64,000 bases of DNA from Antedon mediterranea. Lineage: Eukaryota; Echinodermata; Crinoidea; Comatulida; Antedonidae. Below, piece after piece: positions 22,611-32,628 of the stretch. Under the pieces are notes generated by a model. That model did not search any database, was not told the origin of the DNA, and worked only from the letters and a program-made list of their open reading frames with translations. The stretch is taken from contig NC_092671.1 in assembly GCF_964355755.1 (NCBI RefSeq), positions 38,085,304-38,149,303 of the forward strand. The letters are read 5' to 3'. The translations under genes were made by a program, and so were the position numbers. Within the stretch, counting starts at the first letter, position 1. Each line of letters begins with the position of its first letter.

Positions 22611-23558
22611 AATAATTGAGATCATGGAGATTATTATTATGATACAAAGAATTCAAAGTGAGAAACTAAGGGAAAATTTGGTTAGTGAAACCAATGATGC
22701 AATGGTTACCTTATTAACCACTAGCCTTGAGTGTCAGTACTGTAATGTAGGAACACAAATATTTATGGAATTCATTGCTGCAAGAATCAGCTTTTAGAAT
22801 GATGATTTGAAATGCTGGATTGAAGCATTTCATTCACCCTGCGACAACACTTGCGAAATTAAATTCGCTGAATTGTTGCGCAAGCAGCGTTCCATATAGT
22901 TTATAATGTTTTAATTGTAACATAATTGTATCTTATGGTATACCTTGTGCCCTAAGGATAGAAACCAAAAATTGAAACACTTTCAAGTGCTAATAATACC
23001 ATGATGATACACTCTATTACATATTAGTACAAACCTAGCACTCTTCAATAGTAATCAAAATTTCTTTAATTTTAATTATTATAAATTGTTTTAAAAATTA
23101 ATATTTCAGAGGGACAATTATTATATATTCACTCACCCTTAGCACAAGGATGTAATTTATTAAGTACAAGTTCACCAAATTTTGCAGCTGTCTCAATAAT
23201 TTTTAAAGTTTGATTCCATCTACATAGGAATGTATCTTCCTAAATATACATTTGTGGAAATTGCTAGATATCAGATTGAAGGCAATTTGTACACCCTATG
23301 ATATGCATAGTTTTAATATATTGTTTAGCAATATTTAAATTGTATACAATATACAATTTGAAATAAATCATTTTTTTACCATTCCTAAAAAAAATGTGTA
23401 AAATAATTGAATATGTCAATTTAGTAATGGAAATCATAACATGATACTTGAATATTCTAAATCTAATATGTAAACTACAGTACTGTACTGGCAAGTAATA
23501 CTGTAGTTCATTTATTATAGATTATGGAAAAGTATCTTTGTGAAAATGACAAAATAAC
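22611..23558. other. AT-rich region, nothing recognised
   Basis: No coding signal. A small inverted repeat (AACTACAGTA and TACTGTAGTT) flanks CTGTACTGGCAAGTAA at about 23474-23510. Confidence 0.5.
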
Positions 23559-23561
23559 ACT

Positions 23562-24422
23562 GGCCCCGTTTCTGCTGCCAAAAATATACCGTATATATAC
23601 GGTATATTTTATATACGGTATATTTTTTGGCAGCAGAAATGGGTCTCATAAAAAATATACCGTATATATATGCGGTATATATACCGCATAAATATCCCCA
23701 TCGTTTGTGGATATTATACGGTATATTCCAAAATATACCGTATATTTCGTACCCCGTTTCTGCTGCACTCAAAATATACCGTATATGTGACCCGGCCCAT
23801 GACACGAGGTCAAAAACTAACAGAGCGTGACGCGTTTGTTTGGTTTTTCTGCTGCATTGACACACACGTGTATAATAAGCAAGCAACAGATCAAAATATC
23901 ACTGTGGACTGGAGAAATAAATATTTTTGCAATTCAATTGTGGGGAGAAGCGAAGGTTGGGGGGAGACTACATGGCAACAGAAGAGATACCGAGATTTAC
24001 AAAAGTATCTCAAACAAAATAAAAGCATAATTTGTGGTAGACTTAATAACGCCAAAGTTATCGGCAAACGCCGTCGTCTTCTTTGCATAAATGTAGTCAA
24101 TGCCCATTCTACATTTCTAGATTGTTTGTGCGATGTAAATTCGTTGCCACTTCTGATGATTAGATTTCAAATAGAAAGCAATGCTAAGACGTTTTGAGAA
24201 ACCATCATTGTTTTGTTTTTGTCATGTAACCTCACTACACGAGACTCTATGTCAATCCATACTTCCGTCTCACAAATGATGCATTTTGGGTATATGAAAG
24301 CCAACTTTTTTTACAGCCCACCCACGAAGTATGTGCAGCGGAAACGGTGCACGAATTTCATACGGTATATTTATACGGTATATTTATACGGTATATTTGG
24401 GATTGGCAGCAGAAACAGGGCC
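23562..24422. mobile_element. MITE-like DNA transposon with ACT target duplication and nested termini
   Basis: The left end GGCCCCGTTTCTGCTGCCAA and right end TTGGCAGCAGAAACAGGGCC (an intervening GATTGG variant precedes it) form terminal inverted repeats. The flanks are ACT at 23559-23561 and 24423-24425, a 3-bp duplication compatible with PIF/Harbinger-type insertion. Two further internal copies of the terminus lie at about 23630-23645 (inverted) and 23752-23770 (direct), so a small copy appears nested in the left part. The interior is full of ATACGGTATATTT and its complement. The open frame at 23670-24197 has no recognisable domain, and no transposase is encoded. Confidence 0.7.
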
Positions 24423-24425
24423 ACT

Positions 24426-25889
24426 GTGGTAACAATACAATATTTAACTGAAAGTAGCCTTCAATGATTAGCATAGAATTCTCATAAAATCTTGTGATAT
24501 CTGAGAAGGTCACTCCCAATGGACTGGTGGTATAGCAATTTTACCAAACACAATTAACTACACTACCCAGTAGAACCAGATGTAGTTTACACTGAGCTTC
24601 TTTTCGAAAAGAAGCTCTCAAAAAGAAGGCCTCCCCACCCTGTTTGGTTTGCAAAAGTAATCTCGAAAAGAAGCCCACCCAAGAGTCCTAAAAAAAGAAG
24701 AATCTCATAGGGCCTAGGGTTCTTTTGAAGTTTTACGGTAAAAATATAAGCATGGAGCAACATTAGATTACATATGTTGCACCATGTCATAAGTAAGGAC
24801 CTTCAGTAACAGTAAACCCATCGAAAAAACTAACTTTGCGAGTCTGAACTATTATAAGACTTTTATTTACATGCCGATGATTACATCATTTTGAGACGTT
24901 GCGCATGCGTCAGATCGTATTTCTCACTAGAATTAGAGAGTTGGTGAGACTTGGATTTGACGTACACCTAAATATTTTATGCCGAGGTCTTTTGTAATCC
25001 AGTTTTTGGTCGTTGAGTGAAATCTAAAAGTGTTCAACGAGAAAGTCAGCTTGATGGGAACTGCATCCACATGATCTAAAGGTCCATAATGGTCACATTT
25101 AGTGCTGATGGAATTTAGGTAATGTTACTTTTGTTAAATTTAGCATTATTCAATTGAAATGCAAACTAGACTTAAAAGAAATGAAGCCAATGAGTTTACC
25201 TCCATGATTAATCAAATAGCCATTTCTTGTTTGCAACTAAATTAAAAGTTTTTTTAGGCTTTTATATTGCAAACATTTTTTTCTGCTGAATATTATTACT
25301 CTATTAATTAGTAATTAATACAAATTTTGTCTCATGATTTGAATTAAACAACTTGCTGATTAATTGTTTATGTGTAAAACCACTTGATTGTTAACTCATG
25401 TGGAAAATTTCTCTATGGTTAACAGCCATTAGCCTATAATTCACTTCATTGGTTGATCATTTTAGTTAACTGAATCCGATTGGTCAGTTATTGAGCCTAT
25501 AATTGTTTTATATTTTTGAACTAATTCATTCTTTGTTTAGCATTTAATGTTAACAAGACCAACAATTGATATCTCTTTGCACATTATTATACTGTACTGT
25601 ATTATCTTTCATACATTTTGTCATTGTTCAGCATCAGATGGTCCACAACAAATTTGACTTCTATTTGGAAGCAACAGCAACCTGTTTGATTGTGAAATTA
25701 AGGTAATGAATAGCCATTTTCATTTGTTTTAATTTGAGTTTTATACCATTTACATTTGTTTTGATACTATTGATGTTTACATTTCAGCTTTTATATTGCC
25801 AGTGGGAATTCTGTATAATATCACATATATAAATGCTAGTTTGTTAATTAGTTATTTAAAAAAATATACACTTACATTTACTGTTTAAA
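24426..25889. other. Region without a recognised gene; possible non-coding exons
   Basis: The 18-bp palindrome CTTCTTTTCGAAAAGAAG is at about 24597-24614. TTGCGCATGCGT near 24899 resembles an NRF1 site. A pyrimidine-rich stretch ending in TTGTTCAG (about 25631) and AATTAAGGTAATG at about 25700 would bound a 71-base exon, and another GTAATG follows TTTAG near 25118. These are weak splice-like signals with no coding frame across them. Confidence 0.3.
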
Positions 25890-26173
25890 AAACATAGCAA
25901 ACCCCCATTGAACTAAAATAAAAGTGATTGAATTGTGTAGTGTACAACTTTGGTATGTCAGTAAAAAAATAGTACAGTATTTATTTTTGGAGTAAAACAT
26001 AATTTTTGGTTAAAAATAATTCATAAACCTGCAAACCTTCAAAAAACATGGCAAACCTCATTAAAACCAAATAAAAATGATTGAGTTGATTGATTGAATT
26101 CTTAGGGTTTTTTATAATTCCTTTATTGAGAACGTTTTAACTTTTTCCTCTTTTATGCTGGTTTTTTAGTCTA

Positions 26174-26336
26174 AAGCCTTATCTACACTATCAAACTTTA
26201 TGTGTCAAAAAAGTTTGATGTGCCTATATATGGTAGTGCTATGCTTAAATATGGTAGTGATATGACATCATCATGTCCATATATGGGCACATCACATTTT
26301 TTTGACACATAAAGTTTGATAGTGTAGACAAAGCTT
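26174..26336. mobile_element. 163-bp MITE with TA duplication
   Basis: Terminal inverted repeats of about 40-50 bp: AAGCCTTATCTACACTATCA at the left and its near complement TGATAGTGTAGACAAAGCTT at the right. Both are followed inward by CAAACTTTATGTGTCAAAAA and its complement. TA dinucleotides lie at 26172-26173 and 26337-26338, compatible with Tc1/mariner-type insertion. The interior has two copies of ATATGGTAGTG. No coding capacity. Confidence 0.7.
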
Positions 26337-26499
26337 TAGTTAGGGTCAAAGAGAAAAACTCACTACAAAGAATTGTTAACTTAAGTTCTAAATTAGTAGG
26401 TTGTCAACTTTGTAGCTTATCTTCTTTTTGTGACATGCAAACTCTAGAAAAAAAGTAGAGCTATTCTAAAAAATGTTAACCATGCCTTGTTCAGTAATT

Positions 26500-26712
26500 T
26501 CAAGTCATGGGTGTCGCTTTCGATGCCCAGCATGTAGAACAAACCGGAAAAGGAATTCGTTTTTGCCAGTGCAGTGGCCATCTGACTCTTAAATTTTTTT
26601 ACTTTGACTCTTGTTATTTTGTACTGTGTTTTGTGATATTTTGTAAGATAATTTTAATCCAGACCTTTTTATTTGAATTGCACCGTGTGGGATGATTAAA
26701 GAATTTTGAATT
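26500..26712 (+). mobile_element. Probable LINE 3' end remnant
   Basis: The tail GATTAAAGAATTTTGAATTG at about 26691-26712 resembles the 3' ends of L2/CR1 LINEs elsewhere in the window (6500-6541, 63860-63893). The 62-residue open frame at 26507-26695 has no diagnostic motif. Confidence 0.4.
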
Positions 26713-27099
26713 GAATATGTATACGTAGTGTACAACCTTCCTACCACTTGGTTTGTCAATTTAAAAGAAAGTTTTGTTGTTACAACATATTTTTGGGTAA
26801 AACAGCATTTTTTAACCCAATTATTTTTAACCTTAAATATGATGTTTTACCCCAAAAATAAGTACTGTATTTAACAATTTTTAGCAAATTTTTGTTTTGA
26901 CTGACATACCAATTTAGTCATACTGTACACTACATGATTCAATCACTTTTATTTTGGTTCAATGGGGTTTAAAAATATGTTTTTTTGTGATGTTTGAAGG
27001 ATTTAACAATACCCATTTTATCAGTGTTTCAATGGTTGAATTATATTGATTGTAAATAAAAGTTTGCGCTGTGTCAAAAACAATTCTTTTAATAGCAAA

Positions 27100-27290
27100 A
27101 TTATAATATTTTTTAACTTAGACAAAAGTGTTCCATTTGGATGTTAAAATGTCTCGTCCGCAACGACATTATAAATCATATTTAATAAAAATAAATAAAT
27201 AATAATAAAATGTTATAATTTAAACAGGTAAGTTATATAAAACAACTATCTGGCAACATTATATAAAACAGATTAGGTACCTTTTATAAT
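27100..27290. repeat. Inverted copy of a repeat at 41620-41790
   Basis: AAAACAACTATCTGGCAACAT (27240-27260) is complementary to ATGTTGCCAGATAGTTGTTTT near 41630-41650. AAAAGTGTTCC... and TGTCTCGTCCGCAACGACAT match the complement of 41711-41760 (GTCGTTACGGACGGGACA). It directly abuts the gypsy-like LTR at 27294. Confidence 0.65.
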
Positions 27291-27293
27291 GAG

Positions 27294-27401
27294 CGCCAGT
27301 AAGGCAAAAGGCACACCACAATAAAGACGACCGGACACGTAAGACTCAAGTAGAATAAGATCTTTATTCGTCAAAACCAAATATCACAACAATAACATAA
27401 C
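27294..27401 (-). repeat. 3' LTR of the gypsy-like element
   Basis: 108 bp, identical by eye over its full length to 36671-36778. In element sense it begins GTTATGTTATTGTTGTGATA and includes AATAAAG, a possible poly(A) signal. Preceded in element sense by TGATT; a TG start is possible if the boundary is one base out. Confidence 0.8.
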
Positions 27402-27574
27402 AATCAGCGGCCATGATATATGAGTCAACCCAGATAGGGGGCGCTAGGACTGGCGTAATCATTTTTTTTTCTCTTCTCCTAAAACACAAAAGTCAAAAAC
27501 AAAACAAAGCAAGCAAAAGCACTCAAAATCTAAATTGAATGGTCGAAACTTAACTATATAATACGAATGAAACA

Positions 27575-29620
27575 TTATAAATCAAGAACGTAGTCAGAGA
27601 GATGACTAGGAAATCTGCGTGAACGTGTGGATGTGCGATGAGACAACTGTGCTGGAACTTCCATTGGTGATTCTTCCGGGGTCTGTATGGATGATGACTT
27701 GTCGTTCACCTCATTACGAGAGGCTGAAAGAGTTGACGGTACCTCGGGTGGAGGAAATGGAGACGGATCAACTGTGAAATCAGGTTCTTCATCAGAGGTG
27801 TCGCAGTGGCATTGTGAGGTTGGTGTGGGAGAATGATGAACGTCAGTCGGTACAGTAAAACACTCTGATTTCTTTACACGATAAGTAGCGCTTCTCAATT
27901 GTGAGTGCGTAAACTTTCGGACGTTGCACCACTTTCCATCTATCGAAACAACGAGATAGCGATCTCGTGCACAGGTCTTGCGACGATCTGTCCACAGGTA
28001 GACTAAATCACCAACCGTAATAGAAACGTCAGGTGCTGCACACGCGACGGGTGCCTTAGACTTTTCGCTGTGCGCGTGATTAGAGGCTCTGAGGTGCTGT
28101 TGGCTGACAATCAACTTGCGGTCAGAAATAGGGATTTGGTCATGAGTGAACTGATCTCGCTGTGTCCACATTTCGCGAGACGACAATCCTCGTGTTCGGA
28201 TACGGGAGTTAAGACGAGATGTGGCGACAGAAAGCACCGTCGGTGAGATGGGACCACCACCAGGCTCTTGCCGAAGTAACTCTTCTGACAATTCGCGTAC
28301 AGCTTTCTCTCCAACCGGGTTTTTGTTGATGTTCTTAACGCTGCCAATTTCGATCGCAATCCTATGTTTCAGTAAGACGGGATCGTGGACGAGTGCCATG
28401 AAGCCCGGGGCAGGGTCTGTGCGGATGGTTGCTGAGGGGTCCTCCACGGGGCACATGCCAATGCATAAACGAATTAAGGTATCACGGAGAGTATCGTGCT
28501 TCTCATCGCTGATTAAACACGAAAGGGTGTAAGACGTCACTGTCTCTCTGACAACAAGAATAAGTTGACGCTCGCGTTTTAGGACATCGGCGGCAAAGGT
28601 GACTCCGAGCTTCGACGGAGGATCATCAGTGGACTGTTCAATTGCAGTGGTGGGTACAGTACGGATCGAGGCACAGTGATGACACGATTCTGACACCTGT
28701 TCTATGGTTTTGTCCAAGTCAAGCGCAAAGTGGCGGCGAACGGATAACTTTAGTTGGTGACTAGTTGGGTGATCTAGCCGGACGTGAAGTGATGTCAGCA
28801 ATCCGTTTAATACGAGGCGAGGGACAATGATACATTCATGCTTAAGTGAGAGTGGTTCAGTGCGGTTGACTACAAAGAGACCATCTCTTCCAATGGAACA
28901 ACAGTTAAGGTACCGTTTAATGTCCCTGACATTGGTTAACTTTTTAGATGGACGCGTTCCTTGAATAAGATGAGCTTTTACACGCCGAAGGTCAGGACAC
29001 TCTGATTGGATGGCTAGCCAAGCTGGCCGACTGGTGAACGGGAGTTTGGCGTCTCCAGTAATGAAATCACGTATCGATGAACGTAGTACCGTTGACTCTA
29101 TCGCGCCGTTGACAAATGAGCAAACCTGACAGTTGTCAACTGAGCATGGTGGAGCGTTGCGACTAGCAAAGTCGGATGGGACGTTGGCTGAGCCTGCCAG
29201 GTGCCGAATAGAAATCTGGTACCTGCTAGCGGTGGACAGGAAGGTGGACACACGGGGACTGACTGAGAATTCTCCCCTGCATAGCTTTTCAAGCGCTTGG
29301 ACACATGGCTTACTGTCAGTTAGGACACATGTGTTATGTCGAGACTGGATAATAAAAGGACTAAAATGTTTAACGGCTGCCGCGATAGCCAAAGCTTCGA
29401 TCTCGCAGGGTAGCCATGTGACCTGACGTGCACGGAGTTTGGCACTAAAAAAGCCGGCTAACTGTGGTTTGGATTCACGAGTAACGTATAAGGTTGCGCC
29501 TAGACCATGACTTTTAACAGCACCATCCGTAACGATCCACAGTTGGTCATCGGGATGAGGTAAAACAATGACCTTGTTTGAGTCAAGTGCGTTCTGTGCT
29601 ACTTTAAATGCTTCATGCAA
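27575..29620 (-). CDS. Gypsy-like pol C-terminal part: RNase H and integrase
   Basis: 681 residues. RNase H spans about 1-160, with WIVTDGAVK, CEIEALAIA, LTDSKPC and SDFASRN supplying the acidic residues. Integrase follows: an H-x4-H...C-x2-C finger (HVRLDH ... CHHC) at about 285-325, then FAADV, IRTDPAPGF and EKAVREL as candidates for the DDE triad. Further on, VGDLVYLWTDRRK and YLVVSIDGKWCNVRKF form the GPY/F-like C-terminal region. A Pro/Ser-rich tail ends the protein. The ORF is in frame with the RT piece at 29651-30076 and separated from it only by a TAG at about 29651, so pol was one reading frame. Enzymatic residues look preserved, but the upstream lesions prevent a normal polyprotein. 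Confidence 0.8.
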   Translation of the reverse strand: MHEAFKVAQNALDSNKVIVLPHPDDQLWIVTDGAVKSHGLGATLYVTRESKPQLAGFFSAKLRARQVTWLPCEIEALAIAAAVKHFSPFIIQSRHNTCVLTDSKPCVQALEKLCRGEFSVSPRVSTFLSTASRYQISIRHLAGSANVPSDFASRNAPPCSVDNCQVCSFVNGAIESTVLRSSIRDFITGDAKLPFTSRPAWLAIQSECPDLRRVKAHLIQGTRPSKKLTNVRDIKRYLNCCSIGRDGLFVVNRTEPLSLKHECIIVPRLVLNGLLTSLHVRLDHPTSHQLKLSVRRHFALDLDKTIEQVSESCHHCASIRTVPTTAIEQSTDDPPSKLGVTFAADVLKRERQLILVVRETVTSYTLSCLISDEKHDTLRDTLIRLCIGMCPVEDPSATIRTDPAPGFMALVHDPVLLKHRIAIEIGSVKNINKNPVGEKAVRELSEELLRQEPGGGPISPTVLSVATSRLNSRIRTRGLSSREMWTQRDQFTHDQIPISDRKLIVSQQHLRASNHAHSEKSKAPVACAAPDVSITVGDLVYLWTDRRKTCARDRYLVVSIDGKWCNVRKFTHSQLRSATYRVKKSECFTVPTDVHHSPTPTSQCHCDTSDEEPDFTVDPSPFPPPEVPSTLSASRNEVNDKSSSIQTPEESPMEVPAQLSHRTSTRSRRFPSHLSDYVLDL

Positions 29621-29650
29621 GGCATCGTACCAATGTATTGTTTCTTTGGA

Positions 29651-30076
29651 CTATAAGCCGGCTATGGCTTCTTCCAGTGGAGCGATGAGAGATGCGCACT
29701 GAGGTAAAATGCGTGCTAACACATTATATGCCCCGATAAAGGAGCGTAAACCTCTTACCGTCGGTGGTGGAGTGCATGCCTTTAATGTTGAAATACGATG
29801 AGTATTTGCGCGAATAGAACCTAGGGACCAGGTCCACCCAAGAATGGTTGTAGTTTGTGGACAAATCACCGTTTTCCTAGCAGACAATCGCAGACCACAC
29901 TTGCATTGGAGTAGACGCCGCCAATTGTAAATTAACTCCTCTAAACTGTCTCCTCCACAATAAAGGTCATCCGCAAGCTTTGCTACTACTCCCTCCTTAA
30001 TCAAATCCCCCAGTACCCGACAAGTCAGCTCTTCGAGGGCGGTCTCTGAACCAGGTAGCCTATACCCTTGGCACAC
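29651..30076 (-). pseudogene. Gypsy-like RT, second half (frameshift fragment)
   Basis: The end of the RT palm and thumb. LADDLYCGG is the motif C equivalent (LADD where most gypsy elements have YxDD), followed by [20 protein letters not shown] and [20 protein letters not shown]. It joins the first RT half at about 30055-30076 through a frame change that looks like a 5-base insertion within GGTATAGGCTACCTGGT. It ends at an in-frame TAG immediately before RNase H, most simply a CAG to TAG change. Confidence 0.8.
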
Positions 30077-30780
30077 CGGGCATAAACTCTCACACCTCGA
30101 AATGGTGTGGCAACGCCGCAGTACTTCATAGAAGCGCGAGACAAAGGAATCTGGTAAAAGGCCTTTGTGAGGTCAGTAGTGATTAAGTGCTTCCATTTTG
30201 CGATGTTACGTAGAACGGAGTTGACATCCGGCATAAGGGAGGGTTGGGGTTTCGCATATTGTCCGACCTCGGCGAATGCTGTAACCAGACGGTAACCACC
30301 ACTCTCTTTTTTGACAAGGAAAGATGGGTTAAGATATTCGACTTGGACACCGACGTCCTCGGGGCGAACAAATACTCCCACTTCCTCAAGCTCATCAAAT
30401 TTGTCCTGTAGCTCAACCAGTTTATCTCTGGAGTACTGAGGAACTCGACCTTTCCTTTGAGGAGGCTGTACTGGTCCTATGTTAACAGCAGCCTGGAATG
30501 GGCCAACAGAGCCGTTGTAGGCTTTAATCATAGGATTGAAAACAACATCGTATTCAGTAAGAATGGATTGGAATTGGGATTTCACATTCTGTGGGAGGAT
30601 ATGGTTTGGATCTACCTTGACATAATCAGAAAACGCGACAGAGGAAGGAGGCTTACAGGGCTTAGATGGCGACTTTTGGGGAATAGCATTTTCGGCCGAC
30701 AATGGCACAAAGGTGGGTCGGACTTGGCAAAAATGTTCGTGTCGTTTGATGACCTTTGTCTCGCGCTTCTGTAGGCCGTT
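30025..30780 (-). pseudogene. Gypsy-like RT, first half (frameshift fragment)
   Basis: The frame is open on the minus strand from the edge of the LINE insertion at about 30780. It carries the protease-RT linker and RT blocks 1-4: FLVKKESGGYRLVTAF, SLMPDVNSVLRNI and [17 protein letters not shown] (motif A, catalytic Asp in TTDL). After [13 protein letters not shown] it runs out of frame to a stop. A GTG at 30708 starts the longest formal ORF, but there is no real initiation site because it belongs inside a polyprotein. Confidence 0.8.
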
Positions 30781-31125
30781 GCCAATTTACAGTAATCTCT
30801 CTAAACAATGCTACTTTTAATACTTACAATATTATATGTTTTCATCTTTTCCATTGATTGTAAACCTCTAACTAAACTTTCCAGTATTTTATTATTCAAC
30901 TTCTGTTTCCAATAATAGTCAATATAAACAATTAATTTTTATTTTTATCATTACTGTAAATAATCATTGTATATATTTTATAATTTATATTTATATTGGT
31001 CTTATTTTTTTTTGTTTGTAAAAATCTACTGTAATATTATACCTTATTGTGGTTACCATTATAACAAATGTACGATTGATTGAATAAAGTTCACATATGT
31101 ATTCACATATGTATTATGACCTGAG
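30781..31125 (+). mobile_element. LINE 3' end inserted in the gypsy-like pol
   Basis: An AT-rich block of about 345 bp interrupts the pol frame between protease and RT. It ends on the plus strand in GATTGATTGAATAAAGTTCA, followed by a duplicated CACATATGTATT. This is the 3' end style of a LINE or SINE in the opposite orientation to the gypsy element. No coding sequence. Target duplication not resolved. Confidence 0.6.
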
Positions 31126-31870
31126 GTGTGTCGGTGGAGTTTGGGATACGTACCCTTCCCGCAACACTAGAGACCAAGTCAAACTTTGGCCAGGTTCGAG
31201 GAAACGTACCCTTACTATGTGGTTCGAGAGCAAACACGTCATCGTGTTGGATGAAGTCAGACGGAATGGCTACCTCGATAAATTCTCCCGGCCATATAGT
31301 GGTCTCCCCTTCAGGAGCACGAAGCACACAAGCGCGGCGAACCGTGTTATGGTGAAGGCCCTGTACCTGGGAACCATAGATGTACGTGGTACCGTCACCC
31401 AATTTAATTTCCCGCTTCGCGGGTCGGAGGGCGATATCATTTAGCTCCATAAAAGGAGTTCCGGCAAGAATGTCGACGTCAAGTTTTTCGACAACGAGAC
31501 CCTCAAATTTGAATTCCCTGTCGTCGTCCCTTGTGAGAATAATTGTGGTTTCGCCTACGACCGAAAGTGGGGAAGATCCGTCAGCCTGATGGGCAGACTG
31601 AGAGCTACTTTTAATGGTGGCGCCAAGGGCAGTGGCAGCAGTAAAGGTAATCATGTTTCCTGTAGCCCCACTGTCGAGTGTGATTCTGGCTGTGTGGTGT
31701 TGGTGAAATGTGTCAAGGTATGGGGACTGGCGAACTTGGACTCGTAAAGCTGTCGACGGTGCACTATTATCACCAGGCTCATCCGAGGTATTATCATCAT
31801 CGATGATGCCAACGATTTGTCGGGCATTAGCCATGTATTTCCTGTCTGACTCGGGCAAATATGAGGGCAT
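31126..31870 (-). CDS. Gypsy-like aspartic protease region
   Basis: [11 protein letters not shown] at about residues 68-78 of this frame is the retropepsin active site (D-S-G-A), followed by the flap-like GETTIIL and [19 protein letters not shown], equivalent to the ILGxD-type strand of retroviral-type proteases. It overlaps the end of the gag frame at 31651-31870 in another phase. The switch occurs just after the gag zinc finger, near 31860. Because related elements normally keep these in one frame, this looks like a 1-2 base lesion rather than programmed frameshifting. The downstream end is cut by the LINE insertion. Confidence 0.75.
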
Positions 31871-32441
31871 TCACTGAGGAAATGCTTGTCGTCCGATCGG
31901 CCGCTCTGTTTACAGATAGGACAGGACTTGTGTTGGGAAAACTGTGGTCGGGAGAATGACTGCCGAGGATTGGAATTTCGGCGTGAATCAGTGGAGCGGG
32001 GTGTGAAAGCTGAAGGAGAGCGAAATGGGGATGACCGAAAAACACGCGCATCATCCGCAGTTCGTAACTCTTCTAAGAGAGAGTCTAAAGCCTGAGAAAT
32101 CTCCGGTTTCACTGACGCTAGAGTTCGAGTGCGGAGCTCAGTACCATACCTTTGCTTAACTAACTTAGGAAGGCCTTTGTGGATGAGAGAGAGCCAAGTA
32201 AGAACTACCAAATTTTCCAACGAGGGTGAAAGTTCTTCGTCCTCCTGTATTTGGGCATCATGGTGGGAAACGCCCCCGTCTTGACGTAGTAAATTATCAT
32301 GGACGAAAGCAACTAAGCGCTGATAGAGATCTTCCGGTCTTTCTTTATCTTGTAAATGTATATCAGCAAAATCAATAAAATGGGCGCCGGTTGACTGGAA
32401 TCCATAATGCAGTCGGATAGTTTGCCAAATTTGTGAAAGTG
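31651..32441 (-). CDS. Gypsy-like gag, C-terminal part with zinc finger
   Basis: The frame is open from the copia insertion point at 32441. [14 protein letters not shown] and [20 protein letters not shown] belong to the capsid-like region. After an Arg/Ser-rich stretch, [19 protein letters not shown] is a C-x2-C-x9-H-x4-C finger, a variant of the usual CCHC knuckle. The residues after it in this frame (31651-31860) are out of phase with protease and probably meaningless. The N-terminal part lies across the copia element at 36165-36550. Confidence 0.75.
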
Positions 32442-32446
32442 AGGAG

Positions 32447-32628
32447 TGTTAAGTTATCCCCTCATATATAATGCACCTTTGACGTGCCATACTGTCATTA
32501 TTCGCGGGTCTCTTTTTGTGGTGAAACCTCGTGAGATGATAAATAAAACACACTTTGCTCTTAGTTTCCGTAGTTTCTGTATTATTATTTCTATATATTC
32601 CCGATTCCAGGTTACAATGAATTCAACA
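32447..32628 (+). repeat. 5' LTR of the copia element
   Basis: 182 bp, starting TGTTAAGTTATCCCCTCATA and ending AATGAATTCAACA (TG...CA). It includes CATATATAATG, a TATA-like sequence, and AATAAAAC, a possible poly(A) signal. The gag ATG (32617) lies inside its last 12 bases. By eye identical to 35978-36159. Confidence 0.9.

Larger units (their letters stand above)
25890..26975. repeat. Inverted repeat pair enclosing a MITE and a LINE-like tail
   Basis: The block starting CCCATTGAACTAAAATAAAA at about 25904 is repeated in reverse complement at about 26725-26975 (TTTTATTTTGGTTCAATGGG at about 26949), with GTAGTGTACAAC and TGGTATGTCAG shared in both arms. Arms are about 150-250 bp and diverged. 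The space between contains the MITE at 26174-26336 and a LINE-like 3' end. Confidence 0.6.

Noticed and set aside
23627-24197. Overlapping open frames in the MITE (67-175 residues)
   Set aside because: Translations of ATACGGTATA repeats at the start and no recognisable transposase motif afterwards.
31652-31860. Programmed gag-pol frameshift in the gypsy-like element
   Set aside because: The phase change sits right after the zinc finger without a clear slippery site, and other frame lesions exist in this copy, so a simple indel is more likely.
32446-32616. Upstream GTG start of the copia ORF
   Set aside because: It lies at the target duplication, outside the element, and the segment is LTR. 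The ATG at 32617 next to the primer site is the plausible start.
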